DNA of 64,000 nt from Lucinisca nassula (GCA_963580285.1 OY757023.1:89739108-89803107); one strand, 5' to 3'. Shown: positions 32,874-43,797, numbered from the stretch's first letter. Notes: a model not told the origin generated them from the letters alone. Numbers and translations: made by a program.

Positions 32874-33065
32874 GAGGAAGGGGTATTGACTTATTGTTCG
32901 TAAGGACTAGGTCACATGATCAATGTGGTGTAAACCACATGAAGTTCTGGTGAGCGAAGTAGCCCATGGATCTCTTGGGTCGCTTGCTTATTTTTGTTGT
33001 TTTTTTTATAAATCGACAAATAATCAGGCTAAATTACATCTGGCTAATCTTGTATTGTCTTGCAG

Positions 33066-33401
33066 TGCCTGAGATACGTAAGGTCCCGTCGATTTAGACT
33101 TGATGACACCGACGCAGGACTACGCAAGGAAGATAGAAACTACGTTTGTGTCTGGCTGGTGCTGTACATTCTCAAGATCTGGGGCACTGCGCGAGTGTTC
33201 ATAATCACCGGTCATCCCGAGATTGCGGAGAGACACAGTGAAATATTGTTCTCTTTGTTGAACATTCAGTGTTTGTTCACAAGTGCTACGGCGTTCGCAA
33301 ACTTCATATTGTTTTGTCTGTGTGATGGAGTGGTCAGGAAGAGATTATTTAGATATACAGATAATGAACGTGAGCTTGAACCTTTGCTACCCCAAGCTTA
33401 A
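33066..33401 (+). CDS. GPR157-like: GPR157-like receptor, exon 4 (ICL3, TM6, TM7, C-tail)
   Basis: Acceptor TTGTCTTGCAG at 33065, phase 0, matching exon 3. Reading continues CLRYVRSRRFRLDDTDAG (basic ICL3) and KEDRNYVCVWLVLYILKIWG (TM6, with the family KIW/RVW..ARF pattern). A short ECL3 (HPEIAERHSE) is followed by TM7 (LLNIQCLFTSATAFANFILF). The tail has the family-like CDGVVRKRLF followed by an acidic segment and ends ERELEPLLPQA with TAA at 33399-33401. The dileucine-like EPLL in the tail could be a trafficking signal (inference). The 3' flank runs within about 45 bases into a fold-back repeat, so the 3' UTR is probably partly transposon-derived. No frameshift or in-frame stop is present in any exon, so the gene looks intact. 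Confidence 0.93.
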   Translation, partial: CLRYVRSRRFRLDDTDAGLRKEDRNYVCVWLVLYILKIWGTARVFIITGHPEIAERHSEILFSLLNIQCLFTSATAFANFILFCLCDGVVRKRLFRYTDNERELEPLLPQA

Positions 33402-33495
33402 AAACTACGAAAATGTCTTCCTGGCACGTGGGCTAAAATTCATGGGTGTTTAGTATGTTGACATATTTCTAGAAAAACAAACCATAATGTTCCAA

Positions 33496-33501
33496 ATTAA
33501 A
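33496..33501 (+). promoter_or_regulatory. Candidate ATTAAA polyadenylation signal of the receptor gene
   Basis: ATTAAA lies 95 bases downstream of the stop codon, inside the left arm of a fold-back repeat. It is the first reasonable poly(A) hexamer after the gene, but such hexamers are common by chance in AT-rich DNA. Confidence 0.3.
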
Positions 33502-33515
33502 AAATGTATTTTTTT

Positions 33516-36302
33516 AGCTCACCAGAGCCGAAGGCTCCGGGGGAGCTTATAGGATAGGCAGTTGTCCGTCGTCGTCGTCGTTGTCGTCGTCGTCGTCGTC
33601 GTCTGGCGTTAACATTTTCAAACGACATCTCCTCTGAAGCCACAGGGCCGATTGAGTCCAAATTTCATCTGTAGCATCCTTGGGCTGGGGGATTGAAAGT
33701 TTGTGTTTTTTATGAAAATTGGCCCATTAGTTTGGTTGCTATAGCAACTTAGAGCTCCCATAGACTTATAATGGGGAAAATTGAAAAATGGCATTAACTG
33801 CCAAGCCTTTGCAGATATTGGAACAAAACTTTCATAGAAATGTTCCATAGGCAATCTACTATCTGCTGTATGATTTAAGCCTTCTGCTCATTTTTATTGG
33901 TTGCCATGGAAACCAAAATGCAAAAAATAGACAAAAAATACTTAAAAAATCATCTCCTCAGAAACCATATGCTCTAGGAGGCTGAGACTTTATGAAAACA
34001 TTCACCAAATTTGCCTTTACAGGTTTTGTGTTTTTTATGAAATTTGGCCTTTTAGTTTTGTTGCTATGGCAACTTAGAGTTTCCATTGACTTATAATGGG
34101 GAAAACTGAAAAATGGCATTTACTGCCAAGTCATTGCAGATATTTTTACAGAACTTACATAAACATGTTCCTTGAGTAAACTTCTCTCAGCCATATGCTT
34201 TTATGTCAACCTGGGGGTCCCCTAGGTTGTGCCGGGGCCATGCCCCGCCCCCTCCACTTCATAAAATGCCTTATAGCTCAGAAACCTTACAGATCCCAAC
34301 CCCAAAACCATATATATTCTTGTTCCTTATGATAAGATGCATTAAGTGACACCAACCTGGGGGTCCCCCTGGGATGTGCCGGGGACATGCCCCACCCCCT
34401 CCACTTCATAAAATGCCATTTATCTCAGAAACCATTGAGATCCCCACCCCTAAACCATATATATTCTAGTTCCTTATGATAAGACACATTCAGTGATACC
34501 AACATTGGGGTCTCTCTGGGGTGCGCTGGGGCCATGCCCCACCCTTCCACTTCATAAATGCCATATATCTCAGAAACCATTCAGATCCCCACCCCTAAAC
34601 TATATATATTCTTGTTTCTTATGATAAGACGCATTCAGTGACACCAATCTGAGGGTCCCCTAGGATGTGGCGGGGCTTATGCCCCACCCCCTCCACTTCG
34701 TAAAAGGCTGAATATCTCAGAAACCGTTCAGATCCCCACCCCTAAACCATTTAAATTCTTGTTCATTATGATAAGACGCATTCAGTGATACCAACCTTAG
34801 GGTCTCCCTTGCCGCACGGGGGCTATGCCCGACCCCTCCACTTCATAAAAGGCTCAATATCTCAGAAACCGTTCAGATCCCCACCCCTAAACCATATAAA
34901 TTATTGTTCCTTTTGTTAAGATGCATTCAGTGATATCAACCTAAGGATCTCCCAGGCCGCACCAGGGCTATGCCCCAACCTTCCACTTCATAAAAGGTGA
35001 TATATCTCGGAAACCCTTCAGATCCCCACCCCAAAACCATGTATATTTTTGTTTCTTATGAAAAGACGCATTCAGTGACACCAATCTGGGGGTCCCCTAG
35101 GATGTGCCAGGGCTATGCCCCACCCCCTGCACTTAGTAAAAGCCCAATATCTCAGAAACCGTTCAGATCCCCACCCCTAAAGCATATAAATTCTTGTTAC
35201 TTATGATAAGACGCATTCAGTGATACCAATCTAAGGGTCACCCGGGCCGCACGGGGGCTGTGCCCCACAACTCCACTTCATAAAAGGTGATACGTCTCGG
35301 AAACCATTCAGATCCCCATCCCAAAACCATATATATTCTTGTTTCATATGATAAGACGCATTCATTGAAACCAACCTGGGGGTCCTCTGGGGTGTGCCCG
35401 GGCCATGCCCAACCCCCTCCACTTCGTAAAAGGCTCAATATCTCAGAAACCATTCAGAACCCCCACCCCTAAACCATATATATTCTTGTTCCTTATGATG
35501 AGACACATTCAGTGATACCAACCTAGGGGTCTCTGGGGGTGTGCTGGGGCTATGCCCCACCCTTACACTTCATAAAATGCAATATATCTCAGAAACTGTT
35601 CAGATCCCCACCCCTAAAATATGTATATTTGTGTTCCCTATAATAAGACTCATTCACTCACATCAATGCGTCTATGTGCTAGGGCAACATGCTGATGCCA
35701 TGGCCCACGCCTCTACTTCATAAAAGGCCATATATCTCAGACACCATTAAGATCCCCACCTCATAATCATATATATTCTTGTTTCTTATGATTAGACACA
35801 TTCAGTCACACAAGCTTGGTGGTCCACAGGGGCCATTCCTCTCCTCATCATTTCATAAGAGGGCCCCATATCTTGGAAACTGTTCATATCCCCACCCCTA
35901 AACAATATATTTTCTTGGTCCTTATTATAAGACACATTCAGTGACAACAATCTTGGCTTTCCTGGGGTCTGCCAGGGCTATGCTCCAACCCCTTCGCAGC
36001 TTAAAAGGCCTTATATCTCAGGAACAGTACACATCCCAACCCCTAAACCATATATATTCATGTGCCTTATGATAAGATGGATTCAGTGATACCATTCAGG
36101 GCTCTGTTGGGTCCATGTCTCATCCTTCCTCCTCATAAAAGGCCTAATATTTCAGATACAGAGTCCACATGGGTGCTCATTTTGAAATGGGGGTTTGTTT
36201 GTGAGACTTTATAAGCAATAAATTAAAACCTGAAACCATACATGGCTGCCAGTGGGCAGTGTCCGCCTGAGTTCTGGTGAGCATTGTGGCCCATGGGCCT
36301 CT
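33516..36302 (+). mobile_element. Family G element with tandem array, inverted relative to 9078-12402
   Basis: TAGCTCACCAGAGCCGAAGG, a CGTCGTCGTCGTC stretch, conserved flanks with GTTGCTATAGCAACTTAGAG, then an array of ~145-bp monomers from about 34200 to 36160, and the end GTTCTGGTGAGCATTGTGGC...CATGGGCCTCTTG. It sits inside the left arm of the fold-back element. Confidence 0.77.
34200..36160. repeat. ~145-bp tandem array inside family G
   Basis: About 13 monomers, complementary in sequence to the array at 9600-11690 (GATCCCCACCCCTAAACCAT, CTTATGATAAGACGCATTCA, ATCTCAGAAACC). Confidence 0.85.
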
Positions 36303-37214
36303 TGTTTTGTTGGAAGAAAACAATATCAGTTTGTAAGAAAATTACATTTCAAAATGGTCCATTTTTGAACGTCTGTTTCTCCATTGTCCTTCATTAGAAA
36401 CATACCATTTTTACACCAAAATATACTTAAGTGTGTGTTCTAGCAACGACGAGACGTGATTTTTCCAAAAACTTGATTTTTAACATTTTATCCATGCCGA
36501 TAGAACCCCTATCAACATGTAGCGTTCACTATACATTGTCATCCATGTATACAGCATGACGGACGGATTAAATTTAGCACTGGGGTAAATAAGCGTAGCG
36601 ATAATAAAAATTATGTCAAATCGTTATTATGGCTTTTCGACAAAACAAACATTTTTCCCCTCTTGTATTTATTTAATGCATAATAATATTTACCAAATTA
36701 ACGGAAGAAGAAAGGAAAGCATTAACTCGGCATAAAAGTATTTAGAATAAAATCCGTTGTGCAGGATATTTTTACCCACGATTAGCATGTTTATACCCCT
36801 GACTTACCTGGAGAATTTACCGACCATGTATACAGAAATGGCAGTCAAAATGACCGTTCGGTGGGTGTTTAAAAGAATGGATATAATGTTATCATGGCAG
36901 TTTTTTGAAAAACTACTTCTCGTCCTTGCTAGGACATGGAATATACTTTAGATTTATGTAAAAACAGAATGTTTCCAGGAAAGGACAATGGAGAAACCTA
37001 TGTTCAAAAACTGACCATTTTGGAAGGTAATTTTCTAATAAAGTAATTTATTATTTTTTCTTCTAACAACAAACATACACTTTTTAATAAGCACATTGTT
37101 TGATTTTTCATATAATTTGGAACATTATGGGTTGCTTTTCTAGAAATTTGTCGACATTCTGAACAACAGTAAATTTTAGCTAACGTGTCAGGTTGACATT
37201 TGTATATACCTTAA

Positions 37215-37449
37215 GGGGAATGGGAACACCTGGCTGTTTTTTTCGCCATTTTTTCGAAGGGAGACAACTTTCAGGACTTCCTGTGCGCTTTTCTATAAGC
37301 TCTGTCCAGCTGAAAAAGGGGTCATCTCTTAAAGGAAAGAATTTGCTCCCCAGGAGCAAATTCTTTCCTTTAAGAGTTGACCCCTATTGAAATGGGACAC
37401 AAAAATACTTTTGCAGGAGTTGCCTCCCCTGAAGGTGTTCCCATTCCCC
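37215..37449. mobile_element. 235-bp MITE flanked by TTAA (piggyBac-like)
   Basis: Perfect 17-bp TIR GGGGAATGGGAACACCT, with TTAA immediately outside both ends (37211-37214, 37450-37453). The interior has a strong palindrome at about 37322-37386 (TCTTAAAGGAAAGAATTTGC and complement). TTAA duplication fits piggyBac (or Kolobok) mobilisation. Diverged relatives appear to lie at about 21720-21900 and 54185-54330. Confidence 0.85.
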
Positions 37450-37689
37450 TTAAAACGGTCGAACTTCACCAAAGACACGTACAAATTTCGGACCATGAAA
37501 GTTTGTTGAAAACAGGGGTGCGTGGGTCAGTCAAGATAAGTGGGCCTAGATTTATATCTTGTTTTACCAATATATGACAATGGAATCTTCCACTTAATAA
37601 CTTTGAAGTAGTCCATTTCCAAGTATAGGAGTGTCAGGTTGTTTTAGCTAGTGGAAACTTTTTCCACAATGATTGCTCTTAAATCAAAG

Positions 37690-37752
37690 AGTGTAGATCC
37701 TGATCAGACACCGCGTTCTGTGGCGTCTGATGTGGGGCCTACACTGTTTGCC
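37690..37752. repeat. Family B palindrome
   Basis: GTGTAGATCCTGATCAGACA...GGCGTCTGATGTGGGGCCTA...CACTGTTTG; one arm has lost its outermost bases. Confidence 0.78.
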
Positions 37753-38902
37753 AATGTCCCAGAAAGGGACGCTATGCATATACCGAGGGATGTTCGAAAA
37801 GAATTGCTTATTTCTATATGAAGACTTCAAATTTCAAGTTAGCCCAAAAGTGCTCACTTCCTGCCCTCGAAGTACTCCCCATGGCTACAAATGCAAAGTT
37901 TCAGCCGATGTATCCACTTCTTGAAGGCAATGAATGGCAGATCCAGGTGCCTGTCGGGACCGGTATTTCCGCCCAGCAAGGAATGATTTCAATTTCGGAA
38001 ACAAAAAGAAATCACATAAGGCAAGGTCTGGGGAATACGGGAGGGGGGGGGGGAGTGGGGGTGCGGGGGTGAGACAAAACAGTTACTTTTTCTTTCTTAA
38101 AAAACGCCGTAACTGTTGCGGAGGTATGAGCGGTTGCATTGTATGGAACAGGATTTAGGTAAAAACTCAATTATGCAACATTGAGATTGCAATATGCAAT
38201 TTTGATATTCTGTTATGCTATATTCAGTTACAATTGTGCAACACTGCATTATGATATTCATTTTTGTAGTCTGCTTTTGGAATTTGTGTACTTTTCTTTC
38301 TGCGTCTCGTCCTATTTTGCAACTTGAAATTCCGCTTCTGCTTCTTCTAGTTCTCATTATTCTCGTTCAGTGGCGCTGTGATCGTTCTTTCGTACCGTTC
38401 CCGTAAACGTCCGCCTGTATTCGGCAGATACCCCAAAAAATCTGCAAGCGTATTGGTGACGCAGAGGAGTGAAAGAAACGAGAGAACTATATTTTTGGCA
38501 TAAAACGGACGATTTGGGGACACTACACCCTTCCCGATAAAATCATTTACCCATACTTTTTATTTTATATATCAGACCAGGAATCAGCTTTGCTGTGTTT
38601 GTTTTGTGTCCAAGTTTTATCTAAATATATCGCAAATGTGTTCAGGCCATTGCAGCTCTAAAATATAAATTTGTTGTAAATACTTATACTAATAATTTAG
38701 TATGGCACAGAAAGGCTCCCGTCCTATGTCGTGTAGACCTTTGTGAGACTGCTCCATTATGATCACCTGAAAGCAAACATAGTTACAACTCTCTTTCGTG
38801 AAAATGCTTTCAGAGGAACTACGAATTACGTTCCCTCTCTAACATTTATTTCTGATTTAGGGCATATCCAACGGAATTTCTAAAACTAGGCATTTTGGTT
38901 CT

Positions 38903-39168
38903 CTTGTTTGATTCGATGTTTAACGTCACCGACAACACAATATAGGTCATTTTGGAGACGTTGCTTCCACTCTTGTGGGACTTTTACCCGACACTGAGAT
39001 GAAATGACATCTCAAAGCCCTGTCGCCCAATGAAACCAATAGGGTTTGTAAGCACCGCTTTGGCTCGGTAGACTTAGATCCTCTAAGCGGTTTACCAGTA
39101 CTGGTGTGCGGGTCGGTTTCAGTTCATGCAGCCCATCTATTTCTTCAAGCCCCGATGGCCGGGGGTCT
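38903..39168 (-). mobile_element. S1 retroposon
   Basis: Antisense copy (CTTGTTTGATTCGATGTTTA...GCCCCGATGGCCGGGGG) with an internal deletion around 39050-39130. Confidence 0.78.
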
Positions 39169-39404
39169 GATTCCCTGTTTATTTTCTCACATGTTTATAT
39201 AGATGTTCGTAACTGTTTGTGTTAAATGCATTCATTAATTTATAAGAAAATAGAAAACTATCTGACTTTTTATACTAGATTTTTGGCTTCAAGTGACAAA
39301 ACGCAAAAGTTTTCTACTTTTTTGACAAAACACAACGCGAAGCAAATTCTTACATACCGGAGTGCAGGTGGAAAACCCGCACCTGCTGCAATGTAACATA
39401 TCAA

Positions 39405-39572
39405 GCGCTGGAACCCTCTGTGGCGTTGTGGTTATGCTACTCGCCTCATTAACCAGGTATCGCAGGATCGACCCCGGGCTTCTCCAGAATTTCGGATGAG
39501 TCTTTAAACCCAGGTCCCATCTCCGTATGACCATAGCTGTTGGTGAGACGTAAAACTAAAAACGCACTCACA
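39405..39572 (+). mobile_element. tRNA-derived SINE2
   Basis: CCTCTGTGGCGTTGTGGTTA head, GCAGGATCGACCCCGGGCTT, TAGCTGTTGGTGAGACGTAA and an AAAACGCACTCAC tail. Confidence 0.78.
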
Positions 39573-39589
39573 TACCAAGCGCATCCCAC

Positions 39590-39880
39590 CATAAAAACAC
39601 ATCTTTATAATTCTGACACCCCCCCCCCCCCTCCCACACACACACACACACTTGATCCCCACTTTTACAGAGTAAAACTGGGATTTACAGGAGTAAACAT
39701 TATTTTTTCTCATTTCTACTCAAAAATATAGATTGTGGGTACTCGTTAGAACCGCATCGAAGAGGCGCTTCTAACGTGTACCCAAAATGTATATTTTAAG
39801 CAACAGTAAGAAAAAAATATCATCCCGACTTTTCATCTTACAATTTTTGTTGTTGCATTTTTCGGAGTTAAAATGTACAA
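39590..39880. mobile_element. Family C MITE, diverged
   Basis: TAAAAACACATCTTTATAAT start, poly-C and CA simple tracts, hairpin GTGGGTACTCGTTAGAACCG / AGGCGCTTCTAACGTGTACC; the right TIR is degraded. Confidence 0.75.
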
Positions 39881-40584
39881 ATCTAATGCATCAAAAACAT
39901 ATTTTTTTTTATTTTTTTTAGATTCTGTACACTTTAATAATAAGTAAATAAATAAACAAATATTGTCGTTAAGTTCCGCCAGGTAAACCTGGGTACGCTG
40001 TACGCGGTCTAACTATAATAAAACAAGAAGAAAAAAAAACTTTGGTGTAGACCTAATACATGGAAATACATGTAAGTACAAAATGGTTTGGATTCAGCCA
40101 CTCCATTTGCCAAATCGTTACATGTAGAACTTGAAGAAATATGTAGTAGGCTGGTTAAGACAGTCGCGACACTAGCTCAGCAAGGTTTTGCTGGCTGAAG
40201 ACAGACGGACGGACGAACTGACAGACGACCAGCTAATATTTTCGCGTTGTGATTCTGTTGGATGAAAGCTATCATGCCCCAGTCTAACTTATGAAGACAA
40301 ACGGACATATGAATACGACAGCTGTCATTGTGACCACAGGTGCGTTTCTATGGTTGTGTGTTGGGGCTGAGAATGAGTAAGTATTTACATCAGGGTTAAA
40401 ATGGGACTTGAGAAATCAATTCTGAGAAATCAGAAATAAATTATTGGTTTAGACTCATATTCTAGACAGGTTTTTATTTTTTTGGACCCCAATTTGATTT
40501 ATATCAGTCTTTGTATCGACTGCCTATACGAAATTTGCAAAATTGCAGTATGTTTCCTCTGGCTTTCTTTGCCAGATCATTACA

Positions 40585-40630
40585 GGGTCACTGATGAGGC
40601 TTTATTAGCCGAAACTACGTAGTATGACCC
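40585..40630 (+). ncRNA. Hammerhead ribozyme, type I-like, short stem III
   Basis: Read in order: stem I strand GGGTCA (40585-40590), core CTGATGA (40591-40597), stem II GGCT/AGCC with loop TTATT, core GAAA (40611-40614), three-pair stem III (ACT/AGT around loop ACGT), H17 = A at 40624, then TGACCC (40625-40630), which pairs fully with stem I. All invariant core residues are present. Cleavage is expected after A40624. A stem III this short usually needs a dimer, as in retrozymes and Penelope-type elements. The host element is unclear; it lies inside the 38142-41500 element. Confidence 0.87.
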
Positions 40631-41596
40631 ATCTTCTTTCTTAATAGGAACTCATTTTTGAGTTTTATTTGAGGTACTGATTGTTGTTTTCCAGTTTCTC
40701 CGTATGGTCAGCTGGTGATGTAAATTCAGCTGGGAACGAATCTATGCCGGCCAACAAGGAGACCATCGCTCAAATACTCCTTGTGCGGACATACTTCTAT
40801 AATATCCAAACATTTGCGTTTTAAGTGAGGTTGCAATTAGTAACTAATATCTTTATAAGTAACACCTCAGAAGGATCAAATTTATGAAAATTGTATCAAT
40901 TAATCAATTTTAACAATAATTGCTCATTTCAAATCCACGGATTCGGCACAAACTAATCCCTCATGGTAATTTATTTTAGTAAATATTCAACGATGGAGTA
41001 TTTTACCCTTCGTCAGACAAGTATTAACTTTTAAATAAAAATCCTGTTTCTCATAAATATATAAATAAGGAACCGCGCTGTAAAATTTCTTTTAAAGATG
41101 CAAACGTACACATTATTGTAAATATCCGAATTATTATATAGCTGGATAAAATTTATCGCTGCTGGCTTGAATTTGGCCCCTGGAAAAGCGAATGCGATTT
41201 ATCAAACGGACGCTTGTCATTGGAAAAAAATACGGCAAATCCACGAACATTACCGAACGTTACCGTCACCTCAATGACTGGTACCCCGTCTAACCACAGC
41301 AGAATCGAAACTGAATATTGCAAAATAGGACGTCCAAATGCCATATTTAAATACAAAGGTCTCAAATTAGAATGTGCATGTTGCATATTCGAATAAAGTA
41401 GTAAGATATGGAAAGGTTCATAATGCAAAGTGCGGTTTCAACAATTCATATTGTAATTGCACATTGCATAATTGAGTTTTTACCTTAATACTGTTCCATA
41501 GCATTGTCATGTAGAAGACGGACATGTTTAAAACCAGTGGTAGGGCGTCGTTTCTGATAATACTTTTTCAGTTTCTTCAGTACTACGTCTTTGAGG

Positions 41597-41843
41597 AACG
41601 GGCCTCCGTGGCCTAGTGGATAAGAGCGCTGACTCTTAGTCATTAGGTCTCTCACCGCCGTAGGTTCGAGCCTCGCTCGGGCCACGTGTGAGACGCCAAG
41701 TTCTGCAACGGAAGGTCAGGTGGTTTTTCTCCGGGTACTCCGGTTTTCGCCCACCTCTGATTAACGATCGGCTCGATATGAGTGAAATAATCTTGAAAGG
41801 GCCGTAAAACCCAAACCAAAAAAAAAAAAAAAAAAAAAAAAAA
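41597..41843 (+). mobile_element. Meta-type tRNA-derived SINE (SINE1), full length
   Basis: tRNA-like head GTGGCCTAGTGGATAAGAGC (box A) and AGGTTCGAGCCTC (box B), conserved body TTTTTCTCCGGGTACTCCGG, LINE-like tail AATAATCTTGAAAGGGCC, and a ~25-base A tract. A perfect 12-bp duplication ACGTCTTTGAGG (41585-41596, 41844-41855) flanks it. It inserted into the mariner transposase sequence. Confidence 0.9.
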
Positions 41844-42735
41844 ACGTCTTTGAGGTACTTTCCGGTGATGCTTTTGCCCGTTTTCACCGGCACTTTTATT
41901 GCGACGCCTTCACCAGAGAAGAAGATTGCATACAAAACCTTCATTGTACTCAAAGAATGTTTGGCAATTATTGCGCGTTGGCTGTGTTTAGTGGCCCATA
42001 TCTTATTGCTAACCTTTCTGACGGGCTCAAAATAATGGACCTAGGTTTCATCACCTGTCACGAAATTGGCAAACTGCATTTTGTCATATTTTGGAAACAT
42101 ATAAAGCAGCTTTTTGGCCACTTTAACCCGTTGCCTCTTTTGCTCGTCAGTCAACAGCTGTGGCACCCATCTAGCAGAATTCTTTCTAACTTTCAAATGC
42201 TTCTTCAAAATAAGGTGAACCGTTGATAGCGATATGCCTACCTTTCGTGCAATATCACGAACTGTAAATCTGGCATCTCCTTCAATGATTTCCTTTATTT
42301 TGGAAACGATTTCTTTACGAGATGCAGATTTTGGCCTACCTGATTTCGGTGCATTTTTTGATGGACTCTACACCAGACTCAATTTTTTTTCCGACGCCGA
42401 ACTGTGTCATAAGACACACAAGAAGGTCCAAAAGCAGTAGAAATTTCAGTCATCAGCTTCTTCGAAGAACAACCAAGTTTTGAGCAAGCTTTGATTTAAG
42501 CCCGTATTTCACCCTTTAAGTCGACGCTTTTACCAACCATTTTTACTGCACTGGTCAATGACTGCGTGTATTAAAATGGCAAATTTTATGTCTTACACTT
42601 AGTCAAACATGAACATTTATACACCATTGTGTAGATATTGAATAGCCCTATACAAGTATGTATTGGTTTTGATGGTGCCCCACGGTAATATCGAGCATGA
42701 GGACAATTAAGAAATTCTTTTCGAACATCCCTCGG

Positions 42736-43239
42736 ATCGGTTAATTTTCGTATTGTAAGTCACGTTATATTCAATTGAAAGCTAAAACCAAATTGTATGC
42801 AAGATGTGTTCTCAATAAGTGCTAGCCGGCCTCGGTAAGTTCAGTCGGATGCTGACTGGTGGTCAGGAGGACGTGGTTCGATACCTGCCGGTGTCGGCAA
42901 CTTTCTTTCGTGGAGATTGATTATGAAATCTTTTCTACGGTCATTCTCTTCCTTCCGCTGATTCCAGAAGGGCAGTTGTCAGTTTCTGGTGAAAGAATGT
43001 ACTCTGTACTGGTTAACCGCTTAAGTATAAGGCTGCCCAGGAAGATTGTGGATAGGTAGACTGACCAGCTCAAACATGACCTAAATAGTGATGACTGGCC
43101 AATACAAGCAAACAAATTATAAGTGCTATAAATGTTCCGTTGCTAGGCGGTCTACTGACCTTGGCCAGATAGGTTGTTCTCGTTGCCATAGTAACAAACA
43201 CGGTCTGTTTTGAGTTTAACACCATTACATTGTAGACAA
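42736..43239. other. Spacer with a possible tRNA-like SINE head
   Basis: GGCCTCGGTAAGTTCAGTCG...ACGTGGTTCGATACCTGCCG at about 42830-42900 looks like a degraded tRNA-like SINE head. Nothing else recognised. Confidence 0.4.
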
Positions 43240-43570
43240 ACTATACACTGTAAAAATTAAAGGAAACATTACACCAAAACTGATGGCAGCTGAACTTCGA
43301 CCAGTTTTGGCGTAAGCTATCTCCATTGTATGCTCGGTAACATTTCACCGAATAGCCGGCTTTTAATCCAGAAAAATGGTGTAATTTCGCACTCGATAAT
43401 CGAAGGAAAGTTTACACCAAAGTGTAACCGATCTTCATTACTGGTGTAAATATACCATCATTTTTGATGGAAACGTTTCCGGGTGTAATGTATTCCTTCA
43501 TTCAATCGGTGTAACATTAGACCAATAATTAAGACTGGCTACACCACGGCAGACATTTACACTATGTAGT
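43240..43570. repeat. Region of recurring TGGTGTAA/TTACACC motifs
   Basis: TTACACCA, GGTGTAA and GTGTAAC recur in both orientations between CACTGTAAAAATTA and TTTACACTATGTAGTG. It looks like a non-autonomous element with subterminal motifs; the boundaries are uncertain. Confidence 0.5.
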
Positions 43571-43797
43571 GTATTTTTTATCCATCTTCCTGTGATACAC
43601 TTTTTTGGGGTATTATTTACCATTTTTCAACTGTAATGCCAGCGCTTCCGTAAAATGCTGGTGTAAAAAGTTGCTTTTTCCATTAGATTCTGTATAAATT
43701 CTTTATTAAACAGAAATTGTGTTTATACTGAAATGGAGTTTAACCCATTCTAATCTTATTTAGCAGGATTTTCATAACGCATGAAACAACCCTATTA

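Larger units (their letters stand above)
26962..32985 (+). mobile_element. Family G-type element (G2) split by Naiad and a MITE
   Basis: Left end 26962-27580: AGCTCACCAGAGCCGAAGGA, CGTCGTCGTCGTC, then ACCAATATGGCTGCCATGCT. It resumes at about 31684 (GTAAGGACTGGGTCAGATGA) with repeated blocks (TGACCTTTGGTTG, GTCAAGGTCAAATTTGGTCA, GGCATCAGAAATGATATTTG). It ends near 32985 with AGTTCTGGTGAGCGAAG and TAGCCCATGGATCTCTTG. The internal repeat differs from that of the 9078 and 33516 copies, so this is a subfamily. No protein. Confidence 0.72.
33445..37170. mobile_element. Long fold-back element split by a family G element
   Basis: The left arm is in two pieces, 33445-33515 (ATTTCTAGAAAAACAAACCA, ATAATGTTCCAAATTA) and 36303-36425 (TGGAAGAAAACAATATCAG, CATTTCAAAATGGTCCATTT, CTGTTTCTCCATTGTCCTT). 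The right arm at about 36945-37170 is the complement of both, in order (GGACAATGGAGAAACC, TGACCATTTTGGAAGGTAAT, TAATTTGGAACATTATGGGT). A ~520-bp spacer lies between the arms. The left arm starts about 45 bases after the receptor stop codon. Confidence 0.75.
38142..41500. mobile_element. 3,359-bp TIR element with 6-bp duplication, inside mariner
   Basis: Ends TATGGAACAG..TT.AGGTAA, continuing AAACTCAATTATGCAA, form an imperfect ~37-bp TIR. GCATTG at 38136-38141 and 41501-41506 is the duplication; removing the element and one copy rejoins the mariner HDNATAHTS block in frame. Subterminal TTGCATAA/TTGCAAT-like motifs recur near both ends. Inside are S1, SINE2, a family C MITE and a hammerhead ribozyme. 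No transposase was recognised. A 6-bp duplication would fit Dada-, IS3EU- or Polinton-type elements, but I cannot assign it. Confidence 0.83.
37783..42735 (-). mobile_element. mariner transposon, split by two later insertions
   Basis: TIRs CCGAGGGATGTTCGAAAAGA at 37783 and its complement TTCGAACATCCCTCGG ending at 42735. The complement encodes, in order: an N-terminal HTH region (RFTVRDIARKVGISLSTVHL), VTGDET followed by a stop in place of Trp and then VHYFEPV, a central block (PVKTGKSITGKYLKDV, VLKKLKKYYQKRRPTTGFKH), VRLLHDNA, and after the insertion TAHTSATVTAF and DLALCDFFLFPKLK. Inserted sequences are a 3.36-kb TIR element (38142-41500) and a SINE (41597-41843). Frameshifts and stops make it inactive. 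Confidence 0.88.

Noticed and set aside
38646..38715. Possible degraded third hammerhead (GCCA ... AGTATGGCAC)
   Set aside because: The outer stem I and AGT-H-TGGC end are suggestive of 51090-51131, but CTGATGA and GAAA cores cannot be identified.
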